DNA from: Clostridiales bacterium
GTDB taxonomy: Bacteria; Bacillota; Clostridia; Oscillospirales; Oscillospiraceae
Reading direction: 5' to 3'
DNA length: 63,379 bases
NCBI GenBank assembly: GCA_018374635.1
Contig: JAHAEW010000008.1
Location: 1 to 63,379 of the forward strand
Part shown: positions 1-9,374 of the stretch, one piece after another
Layout: each line of letters starts with the position of its first letter
Position numbering within the stretch: the stretch's first letter is position 1
Position numbers and translations under genes: made by a program
The notes under the pieces: generated by a model
What the model saw: the letters and a program-made list of their open reading frames with translations, nothing else
Told to the model about the DNA's origin: nothing
Database searches by the model: none

Positions 1-1
1 C

Positions 2-508
2 GCGGTATATGACGCGGCCTGCGTGGCCGCCGAGTACGGCGTGCCCATCATCGCCGACGGCGGCGTGAAATACTCCGGCGACATCGCCAAGGCCATCGCC
101 GCCGGCGCCAATGTGGTCATGCTGGGCTCTCTGCTGGCCGGCTGTGAGGAGTCCCCCGGGGATACCGAGGTCTACCAGGGCCGCCAGTTCAAGGTGTACC
201 GCGGCATGGGCTCCCTGGGCGCCATGGCCTGCGGCTCCAAGGACCGCTACTTCCAGCAGAACAACAAGAAGCTGGTGCCCGAGGGCGTCGAGGGCCGCGT
301 CCCCTACAAGGGACTCACCGGCGAGACCATTTATCAGCTCATGGGCGGCCTGCGCGCCGGTATGGGCTACTGTGGCTGCCATACAGTGGCCGATCTTCAG
401 CAGAAGGCCCAGTTCATCCAGATCACGGCGGCTGGCCTGCGGGAGTCTCATCCCCACGATATCTATATCACCAAGGAAGCTCCCAACTACACCGTCAGTC
501 CCCAGTAA
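2..508 (+). CDS. guaB: IMP dehydrogenase, C-terminal part (truncated by the left edge)
   Basis: The C-terminal 168 residues of inosine-5'-monophosphate dehydrogenase, which oxidises IMP to XMP with NAD+ in guanine nucleotide synthesis in the cytoplasm. The TIM-barrel phosphate-binding segment IADGGVKYSGDIAKAIAAGA is followed by the YRGMGSLGAM stretch and the flap region EGVEGRVPYKG. The end, MGYCGCHTVADL, also fits the family. The catalytic-cysteine loop and the CBS domains lie upstream of the window, so I cannot judge them. The reading frame is open from base 2. A strong hairpin follows directly. Identification is from family motifs and is secure. Confidence 0.96.
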   Translation, partial: AVYDAACVAAEYGVPIIADGGVKYSGDIAKAIAAGANVVMLGSLLAGCEESPGDTEVYQGRQFKVYRGMGSLGAMACGSKDRYFQQNNKKLVPEGVEGRVPYKGLTGETIYQLMGGLRAGMGYCGCHTVADLQQKAQFIQITAAGLRESHPHDIYITKEAPNYTVSPQ

Positions 509-518
509 ACCGAAACAC

Positions 519-552
519 AAGGGCCCGCGCCAGGCGTTGGCGCGGGCCCTTC
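519..552 (+). terminator. Hairpin terminator after guaB
   Basis: A perfect 13-bp stem, AAGGGCCCGCGCC / GGCGCGGGCCCTT, with loop AGGCGTT begins about 10 bases after the guaB stop codon. There is no T-run behind it (CCGCATG follows), so it may be a weak terminator or an mRNA 3' stabiliser. It is also the first element of the hairpin array described next. Confidence 0.7.
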
Positions 553-553
553 C

Positions 554-759
554 GCATGTCGGACAAGTCCGACATGCTTCTCAAAAATGCGAGCATTTTT
601 TCGAGAGGATGCAGGCCGCTGCGTCGCACGCCCCTTTGGGGCGCACGCTTGCGGCCTGAGGGGTGTGTTTTCCGACGTACACGCCGCCGGAAAACACGCT
701 TTGCCTCTCTTCCGTTGTCTGCGGACAACGGAACTCTGCGAGGCTCTTGCAGTGCAAAG
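554..759. repeat. Array of consecutive perfect inverted repeats (candidate structured RNA or repeat element)
   Basis: The guaB-addB gap (322 bases) has no convincing gene and is filled with back-to-back palindromes. They are: 554-577 GCATGTCGGAC / GTCCGACATGC with loop AA; 579-606 TCTC + AAAAATGC / GCATTTTT + GAGA; 612-658 CAGGCCGC / GCGGCCTG enclosing GCGT/ACGC and CGCCCC / GGGGCG; 665-697 GTGTTTTCCG / CGGAAAACAC; 710-733 TTCCGTTGTC / GACAACGGAA with loop TGCG. The last is enclosed by GCCTC (703-707) / GAGGC (740-744) and CTTTGC (699-704) / GCAAAG (754-759), which overlap by two bases, so they are alternative or partly exclusive. Short frames run through the array in several phases but have no start context or recognisable protein. 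Confidence 0.75.
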
Positions 760-830
760 GGCGGAAGTACACGTTATTGACAGTCTGGAGGGGCGGCCAG
801 AGGTCGCCCTGCGGAAGGAGGAGGTCCAGT

Positions 831-3800
831 ATGCTGCATCTGTTGTTGAGCCGGGGAGGAGGCGCGGCCTCCGGCGAGCTCTTCCGGCGCATTCGGGAGA
901 GCGGGGGGGAGCGCCCCCAGATCCTCATCGTGCCGGAACAGCACTCCCACGACAGCGAGCGCCGGCTGTGCGCCGCCGCGGGGAACCAGGTCTCCCGCTA
1001 TGCGGAGGTCCTCTCCTTCACCCGGCTGGCCGGGCGGGTCTTTTCGGTCTACGGAGGAGTGGCCACCCCGGCGCTGGACGCGGGGGGACGGCTCCTGCTC
1101 ATGTATGCCGCCCTGCGGCAGATTGCCGACAAACTCACGGTCTACCGCCGGCCCTCCCGCAAGCCGGCCTTTTTGACGGGGCTCCTCTCCACGGTGGATG
1201 AGCTCAAGAGCTGCTGCATCTCTCCCGAGGCCCTCTGGGAGGCCGGGGAGGAGACCGGCGGGGGCGAGGGGGACAAGCTCCGGGACATCGCCCTGATCTT
1301 CGGGGCCTATGAGGCCCTCACCCAGCAGCAGGGGGCCGACCCCCGGGACCGCCTCACCCGGCTGGTCACCGCCCTGGAGGGGAGCGGCTGGGCCCAGGGA
1401 AAGGACTTCTATCTGGACTGCTTTACCGACTTCACCCCCCAGGAGCGCCAGGTGCTCGCCGTCCTGCTCCGGCAGGCCCGGTCGGTGACGGTGACCCTCA
1501 CCTGTGACACCCTGGAGGAGGGGGACGGAGAGGGCGGACTCTTTACCACGGCCCGGCGCACCGCCCGGCAGCTCCTCCGCCTGGCCCGGCAGGGGAGAGT
1601 TCCCACCGATACCCAGGTGCTGGAGGGGAGAGGGGAGCGGAGCCCGGCCCTCCAGGCGGTGGAGGAGGAGCTCTTCGCCCTGCGCCCGGGCGAGGCCAGA
1701 AGCGACTGGGAGGGCCTTGCTCTCTTTGAGGCTGCCGCCCCCTACGCCGAGGTGGAATGGGCCGCAGCCGGGATTCTCCGCCTGGTCCGGGAGGAGGGAT
1801 ACCGCTTCCGGGACATCGCGGTGACCGCCCGCTCCATGGAACTCTACGGCCCCCTGATCGAGACGGTGTTCCGGCGCTATGGGGTGCCCGTGTTTCTGGG
1901 GGAGATGAGCGACATCCTCCAAAAGCCGGTGATTTCCCTCATCACGGCCGCCCTGGATACTGTGGCGGGGGAGTACCGCTATGAGGATCTCTTCCGCTAT
2001 CTCAAGACCGGGCTCACCGACCTCACCGACGACGAGCGGGACCGGCTGGAGAACTATGCCCTCAAATGGAACCTGCGGGGGAGCCAGTGGAAGCAGAAGG
2101 GGGACTGGACCATGCACCCCCAGGGTTACGGCCTGCCCTGGAGCGAGGGGGACCGCTCCGCTCTGGAGGAACTCAACGCACTGCGCCGGAAGGTGATCCG
2201 CCCTTTGGAGAAGCTCCGGCTCGGGGCGGACCGGACCGGCCGGGGCCAGACCATGGCCCTCTATCAGTTCCTGGAGGAGATCGGCCTGCCCCGGCGTCTT
2301 CTGGAGCGGGAGGAGGACCTTTGGGCCCGGGGAGAGCCCGCACTGGCGGAGGAATACCGCCAGCTCTGGGACATCCTGTGCGACGCCATGGAGCAGTGCG
2401 CCCGGATTCTGGGCGAAGTGCCGCTGGAGCGGGAGGAGTATGCCCGGCTATTCTCCCTGGTGCTCTCCCAGTACAGCGTAGGCTCTATCCCGGTCTCTCT
2501 GGACCGGGTCCACGCCGGGGAGATGCCCCGCCTGGCCCACAAGACCTGCAAGGCTCTCTTCCTGCTGGGGGCGGACGACGCCTCCATCCCCCAGGCGTCC
2601 CCGGGGCCGGGCCTGCTCAACGACGACGACCGGAGCCTTTTGGCCTCCTTTGGGCTGGAGCTGGCCCCCAGCCTGCCCGACCGGCTGGACCGGGAGATGA
2701 CCACGGTCTATGAGACCCTGTGCATCCCCACACAGCGGCTCTCGGTGAGCTGGCCGGCCGCCGGACCGGAGGGGGAGGAGCGCCGTCCCGCCTTCCTGGT
2801 GGGCCGCCTGCGGGGGATGTTCCCCGGCCTGGGGGTGGAGCGGGAGCGCCAGACGGGCGGGACCTTCCGCCTGTGCGCCACCCGGCCCGCCCTGGAGCTG
2901 GCCGGGCGCTATCCGGAGGTGGAGGAGGTCCTGGAGGGCCTCCCGGAATACGCGGCGCTGGTGGAACGGATGAGGCGGGCCGCCGCCCTGGAGCGGGGCC
3001 ATCTGTCGCCCGCGGCGGTGGCCGCCCTGTACGGACAGCAGGTGCCCATGTCCGCCTCCCGCATGGACAAGTTCAAGTCCTGCCACTTTTCCTATTTCAT
3101 GCAGTACGGCCTCAAGGCAAAGGCCCGCAGGACAGCGGGCTTCCAGGCCCCGGAGTACGGCACCTTTGTCCACTATGTGCTGGAGCATGTGCTGCGCACT
3201 CTGACGAAAGACGGGGCCGTCCCCGTCCCCTGCGAGATGGAGCGGGAGGAGCTGCACGCCCTGAGCCGGTCGGTGGTGGAGCGGTATGTCCGGGAGGAGC
3301 TGGGCGGCCTGGAGGGAGAGACCCCCCGCTTCCGCTACCTCTTCCGGCGGCTGCTCAAGTCGGTGTACGCCGTGGTGGAGAACGTGGTGGAGGAGCTCTC
3401 CCGCTCCGACTTCCAGCCCATCGCCTTTGAGCTGGGCTTCGGCCGGGGGAAGGACCTGCCGCCGGTCCAGCTGAAGGCGGACGGCCTGACCGTGAGCATC
3501 TCGGGCTTTGTGGACCGGGTGGACGGCTGGGTGGACGGGGAGAAGCTCTGTCTCCGGGTGGTGGACTATAAGACGGGGCGGAAGTCCTTCGACCTCACCG
3601 ACATCTGGAACGGCATGGGGCTTCAGATGCTCCTCTACCTCTTTACGCTGACCGAAGAGGGAAAGGAGCGCTTCGGGAAAAATATCGTACCGGCGGGGGT
3701 GCTCTACCTGCCCGCCCGGGACGCCGTCCTGGCGGGGAGCCGCTCCATGAGCGAGAGCGAGCGCCGCCGGGCCATGGACCGGGAGCTCCAGCGCAAGGGG

Positions 3801-4160
3801 CTTATTCTGGACGAGCCGGAGGTGCTCGCGGCCATGGAGCACGCCGGGCCGGAGGGGATCCGCTTCCTGCCCGTCAAGGTATCCAGCCGGACGGGGGCCA
3901 TCACCGGCGACGCCCTGGTCTCGGCCGAGCGGCTGGGCCGGCTGGAACGCCACATCGCCGCCATCCTCCGGGAGATCGGAAAGGAGCTGGCGGCCGGAAA
4001 GATCGCCGCCGATCCCTTCTGGCGGGGACCGGAGCACAACGCCTGCCAGTGGTGCGACTATTCCACCGCCTGCCACTTTGAGGAGGGGCGGGGCGAGGAC
4101 CGTGTCCGCTACTTCCCCACCGTAAAAGGGGAGGACTTCTGGCGGAATTTGGGGCTGTGA
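831..4160 (+). CDS. addB: ATP-dependent helicase/deoxyribonuclease subunit B (AddB/RexB)
   Basis: The 1109-residue B subunit of AddAB, the Gram-positive counterpart of RecBCD that processes double-strand breaks and recognises Chi. The C-terminal RecB-type nuclease core is present: GFVDRVDG near residue 893 and VVDYKTG near 910. The four cysteines expected to hold the Fe-S cluster are visible, one near 750 (KSCHF) and three near 1070-1080 (CQWCDYSTACHF). The N-terminus, where AddB proteins often keep a Walker A loop, reads SRGGGAASGEL and lacks GK[S/T]. I chose ATG 831 because GGAAGGAGGAGG precedes it. An in-frame extension to 663 would run back through the hairpins and is rejected. addA is 1.5 kb downstream with a transporter gene between them. 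Confidence 0.93.
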   Translation: MLHLLLSRGGGAASGELFRRIRESGGERPQILIVPEQHSHDSERRLCAAAGNQVSRYAEVLSFTRLAGRVFSVYGGVATPALDAGGRLLLMYAALRQIADKLTVYRRPSRKPAFLTGLLSTVDELKSCCISPEALWEAGEETGGGEGDKLRDIALIFGAYEALTQQQGADPRDRLTRLVTALEGSGWAQGKDFYLDCFTDFTPQERQVLAVLLRQARSVTVTLTCDTLEEGDGEGGLFTTARRTARQLLRLARQGRVPTDTQVLEGRGERSPALQAVEEELFALRPGEARSDWEGLALFEAAAPYAEVEWAAAGILRLVREEGYRFRDIAVTARSMELYGPLIETVFRRYGVPVFLGEMSDILQKPVISLITAALDTVAGEYRYEDLFRYLKTGLTDLTDDERDRLENYALKWNLRGSQWKQKGDWTMHPQGYGLPWSEGDRSALEELNALRRKVIRPLEKLRLGADRTGRGQTMALYQFLEEIGLPRRLLEREEDLWARGEPALAEEYRQLWDILCDAMEQCARILGEVPLEREEYARLFSLVLSQYSVGSIPVSLDRVHAGEMPRLAHKTCKALFLLGADDASIPQASPGPGLLNDDDRSLLASFGLELAPSLPDRLDREMTTVYETLCIPTQRLSVSWPAAGPEGEERRPAFLVGRLRGMFPGLGVERERQTGGTFRLCATRPALELAGRYPEVEEVLEGLPEYAALVERMRRAAALERGHLSPAAVAALYGQQVPMSASRMDKFKSCHFSYFMQYGLKAKARRTAGFQAPEYGTFVHYVLEHVLRTLTKDGAVPVPCEMEREELHALSRSVVERYVREELGGLEGETPRFRYLFRRLLKSVYAVVENVVEELSRSDFQPIAFELGFGRGKDLPPVQLKADGLTVSISGFVDRVDGWVDGEKLCLRVVDYKTGRKSFDLTDIWNGMGLQMLLYLFTLTEEGKERFGKNIVPAGVLYLPARDAVLAGSRSMSESERRRAMDRELQRKGLILDEPEVLAAMEHAGPEGIRFLPVKVSSRTGAITGDALVSAERLGRLERHIAAILREIGKELAAGKIAADPFWRGPEHNACQWCDYSTACHFEEGRGEDRVRYFPTVKGEDFWRNLGL

Positions 4161-4203
4161 GGTCCCGCACGATTTTGCAGATCATATTTAAGGAGAGAAG
4201 TAT

Positions 4204-5643
4204 ATGACCACCTGGTTCAACTCGCTGTTAGGAGAGCTGAGCAACTTTCTGTACACCTATATCCTCATCGCCCTGCTGGTGGTGACGGGACTTTATTTCA
4301 CGCTCCGCACAAAGGCGGTGCAGTTCCGCCTCTTTCCGGAGGCCATCCGGGTTTTGGGGGAGAAGAAAAAGGACGGGAAGGACATCTCGTCTTTCCAGGC
4401 CCTGATGATCTCCACCGCTTCCCGGGTGGGGACGGGCAACATCGCCGGCGTGGCCACTGCCATCGCCACCGCCACCGCCGTGGGCGGATACGGCGCGGTG
4501 TTCTGGATGTGGCTGCTGGCACTGGTGGGGGCGGCCTCCGCCTTTATCGAGAGCACCCTGGCCCAGTGCTATAAGGAAAAGCACGGAGAGGACTGGGTGG
4601 GCGGTCCCGCCTACTATATCCAGAAGGCGCTGGGCAGCCGGAAGTGGGGCGTGGTCTTTGCCGTGCTCCTCATCGCCTGCTTTGCCTATGGCTTCAACGC
4701 GCTCCAGGCCTTCAACGCGGGCACCTCCCTGAAATACTATATCCCCAACTATGCCGACTCGGTCTGGCCTCTGGTGGTGGGCGGCATCCTGGCCGCCCTC
4801 ACGGCGGTGAGCATCTTCGGCGGCGTGCGCCGCATCAGCGCCATTACCTCCGGCCTGGTGCCAGTCATGGCGGCCGTCTATATCGCCCTGGGCCTCTTCA
4901 TCACGGTCAAGAACATTGGCCAGGTGCCTGCCATGCTCTCCATGATCTTCCAGCAGGCCTTTGACCCCAAGGCCATGTTTGCCGGTCTGGGTGCCTCCTG
5001 CATCATGCAGGGCGTCAAGCGGGGACTCTACTCCAACGAGGCGGGCATGGGCTCCGCCCCCAACGCGGCGGCGGCGGCCGACGTGTCCCACCCGGTCAAG
5101 CAGGGCCTGGTGCAGATGCTCTCGGTCTTTATCGACACCATCCTCATCTGCTCCACCACCGCGTTCATGCTGCTCCTCTCCGGGGTGCCCATCGACCCGT
5201 CGGTCAAGGACATGGGCTACGTCCAGACGGCGGTGCTCAACCAGGTGGGGGAGTTTGGGCCCTTCTTCATCACGGTGTCCATCTTCCTCTTTGCCTTCAG
5301 CTCCCTGGTGGGCAATTACTACTACACGGAGACCAATTTCAAGTTCATCCGCGACTCCCAAAGGGGGTTGACCCTGTTCCGCGTGACCTGTGTGGCGGCC
5401 GTCTTTCTGGGCGCCCAGATGGACTTCTCCACCGTGTGGAACCTGGCCGACGTACTCATGGGCCTGATGGCGCTGGTGAATCTGGTGGCCATCCTCCTGC
5501 TGGGCAATCAGGCGCTCCGGGTCCTGCGGGACTACACGGAGCAGCGCCGGGCAGGGAAGAACCCCGTCTACCGGGCCAGTGAGGTGGGGGTGGGCGACCC
5601 CGAGATCTGGAATGAGGAACACGCCCGGAAGTGGGAGGAGTAA
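4204..5643 (+). CDS. AGCS-family sodium:amino-acid symporter (first copy)
   Basis: A 479-residue polytopic membrane protein of the alanine/glycine:cation symporter family (AlsT/DagA/AgcS type), importing a small neutral amino acid with Na+. Family signatures are SRVGTGNIAGVATAIATA near residue 77 and NEAGMGSAPNAAAAADVSHP near 280. The segment that in many members reads GNxVQxNS is here GFNALQAFNAG, so the substrate may differ from alanine. It is preceded by AAGGAGAG and lies 43 bases after addB and 56 bases before addA, apparently in the same transcript. The insertion between addB and addA has no visible functional logic. Confidence 0.9.
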   Translation: MTTWFNSLLGELSNFLYTYILIALLVVTGLYFTLRTKAVQFRLFPEAIRVLGEKKKDGKDISSFQALMISTASRVGTGNIAGVATAIATATAVGGYGAVFWMWLLALVGAASAFIESTLAQCYKEKHGEDWVGGPAYYIQKALGSRKWGVVFAVLLIACFAYGFNALQAFNAGTSLKYYIPNYADSVWPLVVGGILAALTAVSIFGGVRRISAITSGLVPVMAAVYIALGLFITVKNIGQVPAMLSMIFQQAFDPKAMFAGLGASCIMQGVKRGLYSNEAGMGSAPNAAAAADVSHPVKQGLVQMLSVFIDTILICSTTAFMLLLSGVPIDPSVKDMGYVQTAVLNQVGEFGPFFITVSIFLFAFSSLVGNYYYTETNFKFIRDSQRGLTLFRVTCVAAVFLGAQMDFSTVWNLADVLMGLMALVNLVAILLLGNQALRVLRDYTEQRRAGKNPVYRASEVGVGDPEIWNEEHARKWEE

Positions 5644-5699
5644 GCCCCTCCTATACATGAGACAGGGCCGGAAGAGCGGCCGGGAAAGGAGCCAGGCGC

Positions 5700-8600
5700 A
5701 TGGGATTTGAACTGACCAAACAGCAGCGGGCGGTGGTGGACGACCGGGGCGGGACCCTTCTGGTGTCGGCGGCCGCCGGCTCCGGCAAGACCCGGGTGCT
5801 GGTGGAGCGGCTGCTGGACCGGGTGGAGCGGGAGGGGCTCAACGTGGACTCCTTCCTGGTCATCACCTACACCAAGGCGGCCGCCGCGGAGCTGCGCTCC
5901 CGCATCGTGGAGGAGCTCTCGGCCCGGCTGGCCGCCCATCCGGAGGACGGGCACCTGCGCCGTCAGTCCACGCTGGTCTACAAGGCGCAGATCTCCACGG
6001 TCCATGCCCTGTGCGCCCAGATCCTCCGGGAACAGGGCCATCTGCTGGACCTGAACCCGGACTTCCGCCTGCTGGACGAGAGTGAGGCGGGCCTGCTCAT
6101 GCTGGATACCCTCACAGAAGTGCTGGAGCGGCGCTATGAGACGCTGGAGGAGGGAGACGGCTTCTCCTTCCTGGTAGACACCATGTCGGCGGGGCGGGAC
6201 GACAGCCGCCTGGTCCAGATCGTGCTGGACATCCGGGGACGGGTCCAGAGCCATCCCCACCCGGCGGCGTGGCTGGAGGAGCAGGAGCGGGCCTTCCTGC
6301 TGGACGGCGTGGCGGAGGCCGGAGAGACGGCGTGGGGGCGGCTGCTGCTGGAGGACGCCGCCCGGCAGGCCGATTACTGGGCCGGGCAGATGGCCCGGGC
6401 CCTGGAGCTGTGCGCCTGCGACGATGTGTTTGAGGGGAATTACGCCCCCAGTCTGTCCGCCACGCTGGAGGGGCTGCGCCGCTTTTCGCACGCCGCCCGC
6501 CAGGGGTGGGACGCCGCCCGGGAGGCGCTGCCCATCCCCTTCCCCACGCCGGGGCGGAAGAAGGTCCCGGCGGGGCTGGACGGCGCCGAGCGGGTGAAGG
6601 ACCTGCGCAGCCGCTGCAAGAAGCGGATGGAAAAGCTGGCCGAGGGCTTTGTGGACGAGAGCGCCGATCTTCTGGACGACCTGCGGGCGGTCCAACCGGC
6701 GGTGCGTGCCCTCTTCGCCCTGGTGCGGGACTTTGAGGAGGCCTATGCCGCCGAGAAGCGCCGCCGTGGGGTGCTGGATTTTTCCGACCTGGAGCATCGG
6801 ACGGTGGAGCTGCTGGTGGGACCGGATGGCCCCACCGAGCTGGCCGGACAGCTCTCCGGGCGGTACGCCGAGATCATGGTGGACGAATATCAGGACACCA
6901 ACGAGGTGCAGAACGCCATCTTCTCCGCCCTCTCCCGGGCGGGGAAAAACCTCTTCCTGGTGGGGGATGTGAAGCAGTCCATCTACCGCTTCCGGCTGGC
7001 CGACCCCACCATCTTTCTGGAGAAATACCGCACCTTCCCCTCCTATGAGTACGCCCGGGAAGGGGAGAGCCGGCGCATCAATCTGAGCAAGAACTTCCGC
7101 TCCCGGCCTGAGGTGCTGGAGGGGGCCAACTTCCTCTTCCGCAACCTCATGTCGGTGGAGTTCGGCGAGATGGACTATACGCCGGAGGAGTTCCTCTATC
7201 CGGGCCCCGACTTCCCTGAGATCCCCAATCCCGCCGTGGAGCTGGACGCCCTGGACCTGTCCGGAGAGGACGAGGAGGAGCGCCCCGCCGAGGAGCGGGC
7301 GGCCAGGGTCTCCCGGGACCTCCAGGAGGCCCGCTTTGCCGCTCGGCGCATCCGCGCCCTGCTGGACGAGGGCTTTCCCGTGGGGGACGGGAAGGGAGGG
7401 GTGCGCCCGGCGGAGCCCTCCGACATCGTCATCCTCCTGCGCTCGCCCAACACGGTGCTCCCCCACTATGCCCGGGCGCTGGCCGAGCGGGGCGTCCCCT
7501 GGGAGGCCGACGGAGGGGGGGACTTCTTTGCCTCCACCGAAGTCAATGTGGCCCTCTCGCTCCTCCAGATCGTGGACAATCCCCGGCAGGACGTGCCCCT
7601 CATCTCGGCCCTGCGCTCCCCGGTGTACGGCTTTACCGCCGACCAGCTGGCCCTGCTGCGGGCGGGCTGCCCGGATGGAGACTTCTACCAGGCGGTTTGC
7701 TCCGGGGCCGAGCGGGGGGACGGGCCCTGCCGCGCCTTCCTGGAGGAACTGGAGGCGCTGCGCTTCGGCGCGGCCGATCAGAGCTGCTATCAGCTGCTCT
7801 GGCGGCTGTATGACCGCTCCAACCTGATGGGGGTCTTTGGGAGCATGTCCAACGGCGAGGAGCGGCAGGCCAACCTCCTGCTCCTCACCGAGCTGGCCCG
7901 GCGCTTTGAAAAGGCGGGCCACCAGGGGCTGTACGGCTTCCTCTCCTACCTCACCCGCCTGCGGGAGAAGGGGGAGCGCATCGCCGCGCCCGACCCGGGG
8001 CGGGAGGGGAGCGGTGTGCGCATCCTGTCCATCCACCGCTCCAAGGGGCTGGAATTCCCCGTGGTGCTGCTGTGCGGCCTGAGCCGCCGGCTCAACCGGG
8101 AGGACATGCAGCGCCCCATCCTCTTTCATCCCAGGCTGGGGGTGGGGCCCAAGCGTCTGGACGTGGGTCGGATGGTGGAGTACCCCACCCTGGCCCGCCG
8201 GGCAGTGGCCCGGCAGCTGGAGTATGAGATGATGGCGGAGGAGCTGCGCCTGCTCTACGTGGCGGTGACCCGGGCCAAGGATAAGCTCATCCTCTCGGTG
8301 GCACTCACCGGGGGCGGAAGGGACATCGCCCGCCTCGCGCCCGACGCGGGCTGTCCCGTGGAGCCCCAGGCCCTGGCCGCCTGTCAGTCGGTGGGACAGT
8401 GGGTGCTGCTGCCTGTCCTGGCCCGGCCCGAGGCGGCCCCTCTCCGGGACGCGGGAGCGGTGGAGGTCCCCCCCACCCTGGCCACCCTGGGTCCGGCCTG
8501 GGACATCCGCTGGATCCCCGGCGGGGCGCTGAAGCGTCCCCCTGTGTCCGCCCAGACGGAGGAGCGGACCGTGCGGACGGTCCGTCCCACCGGCATGGGG

Positions 8601-9311
8601 GAGGGGGAGCTGCGGAAAGCCCTCACCTGGCGCTATCCCTGGGCGCGGGACGTGGAGATCCCGTCTAAGCTGACCGCCACCCAGCTCAAGGGGCGGGAGC
8701 TGGACCGGGAGGCCGCTGAGCACACCCCCCAGGCGGGCACACGCCGGGGAGAGGGGGTGCTCCGCCGTCCCCGCTTTGCGGAGGAGGAGTTCGGTCTGAC
8801 CCCGGCCCAGAAGGGAGTGGCCCTCCACCTGGTGATGCAGTACATCGACTTTTCCAAGGCGTCCTCGGAGGCCCAGGTGGCCCGGGAGGTGGAGCGCCTG
8901 GTCCGGGAAGAATATCTTACCCCGGAGCAGGGAAAGGCGGTGGACCCCGCCCGCCTGGCTGCTTTCTTTGCCTCGCCCCTGGGGCGGGAGGCGTGCGCCT
9001 CCCCCACCCTCCGGCGGGAGTTCAAGTTTTCCATCCTGGTCCCCGCCCGGGACTACTGGCCCGAGGCGGGAGAGGGGGAAGAGGTCCTGCTCCAGGGCGT
9101 GGTGGACTGCTTCTTTGAGACAGCGGAGGGGATCACCGTGGTGGACTTCAAGACCGACCGGGTGGCGGGAGAAGCCCTGCGCCGGCGGGCGGAGGAGTAC
9201 CGCCCCCAGCTGGAGGCGTACAGCCGGGCCCTGGAGGAGATCACCGGCCGCCCGGTCTGCCGCCGGGTGCTGTGGTTCTTTTCGGAGAACCGGGGCGTGG
9301 AGATGCTGTGA
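5700..9311 (+). CDS. addA: ATP-dependent helicase/nuclease subunit A (AddA/RexA)
   Basis: The 1203-residue A subunit of AddAB, a UvrD-like superfamily 1 3'-5' helicase fused to a RecB-type nuclease. In order: Walker A AAAGSGKT near residue 25; VDEYQDTN (motif II) near 393; GDVKQSIYRFR (motif III) near 422; LSIHRSKGLEFPVV (motif V) near 778; LLYVAVTRAKDKL (motif VI) near 850; and the nuclease motif VVDFKTD near 1147. Length is normal. ATG 5700 follows AAAGGAG at good spacing. Together with addB it gives a complete recombination nuclease. A carrier gene follows 63 bases later. Confidence 0.96.
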   Translation: MGFELTKQQRAVVDDRGGTLLVSAAAGSGKTRVLVERLLDRVEREGLNVDSFLVITYTKAAAAELRSRIVEELSARLAAHPEDGHLRRQSTLVYKAQISTVHALCAQILREQGHLLDLNPDFRLLDESEAGLLMLDTLTEVLERRYETLEEGDGFSFLVDTMSAGRDDSRLVQIVLDIRGRVQSHPHPAAWLEEQERAFLLDGVAEAGETAWGRLLLEDAARQADYWAGQMARALELCACDDVFEGNYAPSLSATLEGLRRFSHAARQGWDAAREALPIPFPTPGRKKVPAGLDGAERVKDLRSRCKKRMEKLAEGFVDESADLLDDLRAVQPAVRALFALVRDFEEAYAAEKRRRGVLDFSDLEHRTVELLVGPDGPTELAGQLSGRYAEIMVDEYQDTNEVQNAIFSALSRAGKNLFLVGDVKQSIYRFRLADPTIFLEKYRTFPSYEYAREGESRRINLSKNFRSRPEVLEGANFLFRNLMSVEFGEMDYTPEEFLYPGPDFPEIPNPAVELDALDLSGEDEEERPAEERAARVSRDLQEARFAARRIRALLDEGFPVGDGKGGVRPAEPSDIVILLRSPNTVLPHYARALAERGVPWEADGGGDFFASTEVNVALSLLQIVDNPRQDVPLISALRSPVYGFTADQLALLRAGCPDGDFYQAVCSGAERGDGPCRAFLEELEALRFGAADQSCYQLLWRLYDRSNLMGVFGSMSNGEERQANLLLLTELARRFEKAGHQGLYGFLSYLTRLREKGERIAAPDPGREGSGVRILSIHRSKGLEFPVVLLCGLSRRLNREDMQRPILFHPRLGVGPKRLDVGRMVEYPTLARRAVARQLEYEMMAEELRLLYVAVTRAKDKLILSVALTGGGRDIARLAPDAGCPVEPQALAACQSVGQWVLLPVLARPEAAPLRDAGAVEVPPTLATLGPAWDIRWIPGGALKRPPVSAQTEERTVRTVRPTGMGEGELRKALTWRYPWARDVEIPSKLTATQLKGRELDREAAEHTPQAGTRRGEGVLRRPRFAEEEFGLTPAQKGVALHLVMQYIDFSKASSEAQVAREVERLVREEYLTPEQGKAVDPARLAAFFASPLGREACASPTLRREFKFSILVPARDYWPEAGEGEEVLLQGVVDCFFETAEGITVVDFKTDRVAGEALRRRAEEYRPQLEAYSRALEEITGRPVCRRVLWFFSENRGVEML

Positions 9312-9374
9312 GCCTGCCGGAAAAACTGCCGCAGAGAGATAGTGTGTGTCTGAGAAGAGAAAGAGGAGAGAAAT

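Noticed and set aside
663..830. Upstream in-frame extension of addB from an ATG at 663
   Set aside because: It runs through the hairpin array, lacks a ribosome-binding site and adds no conserved residues; ATG 831 has a strong GGAGG.
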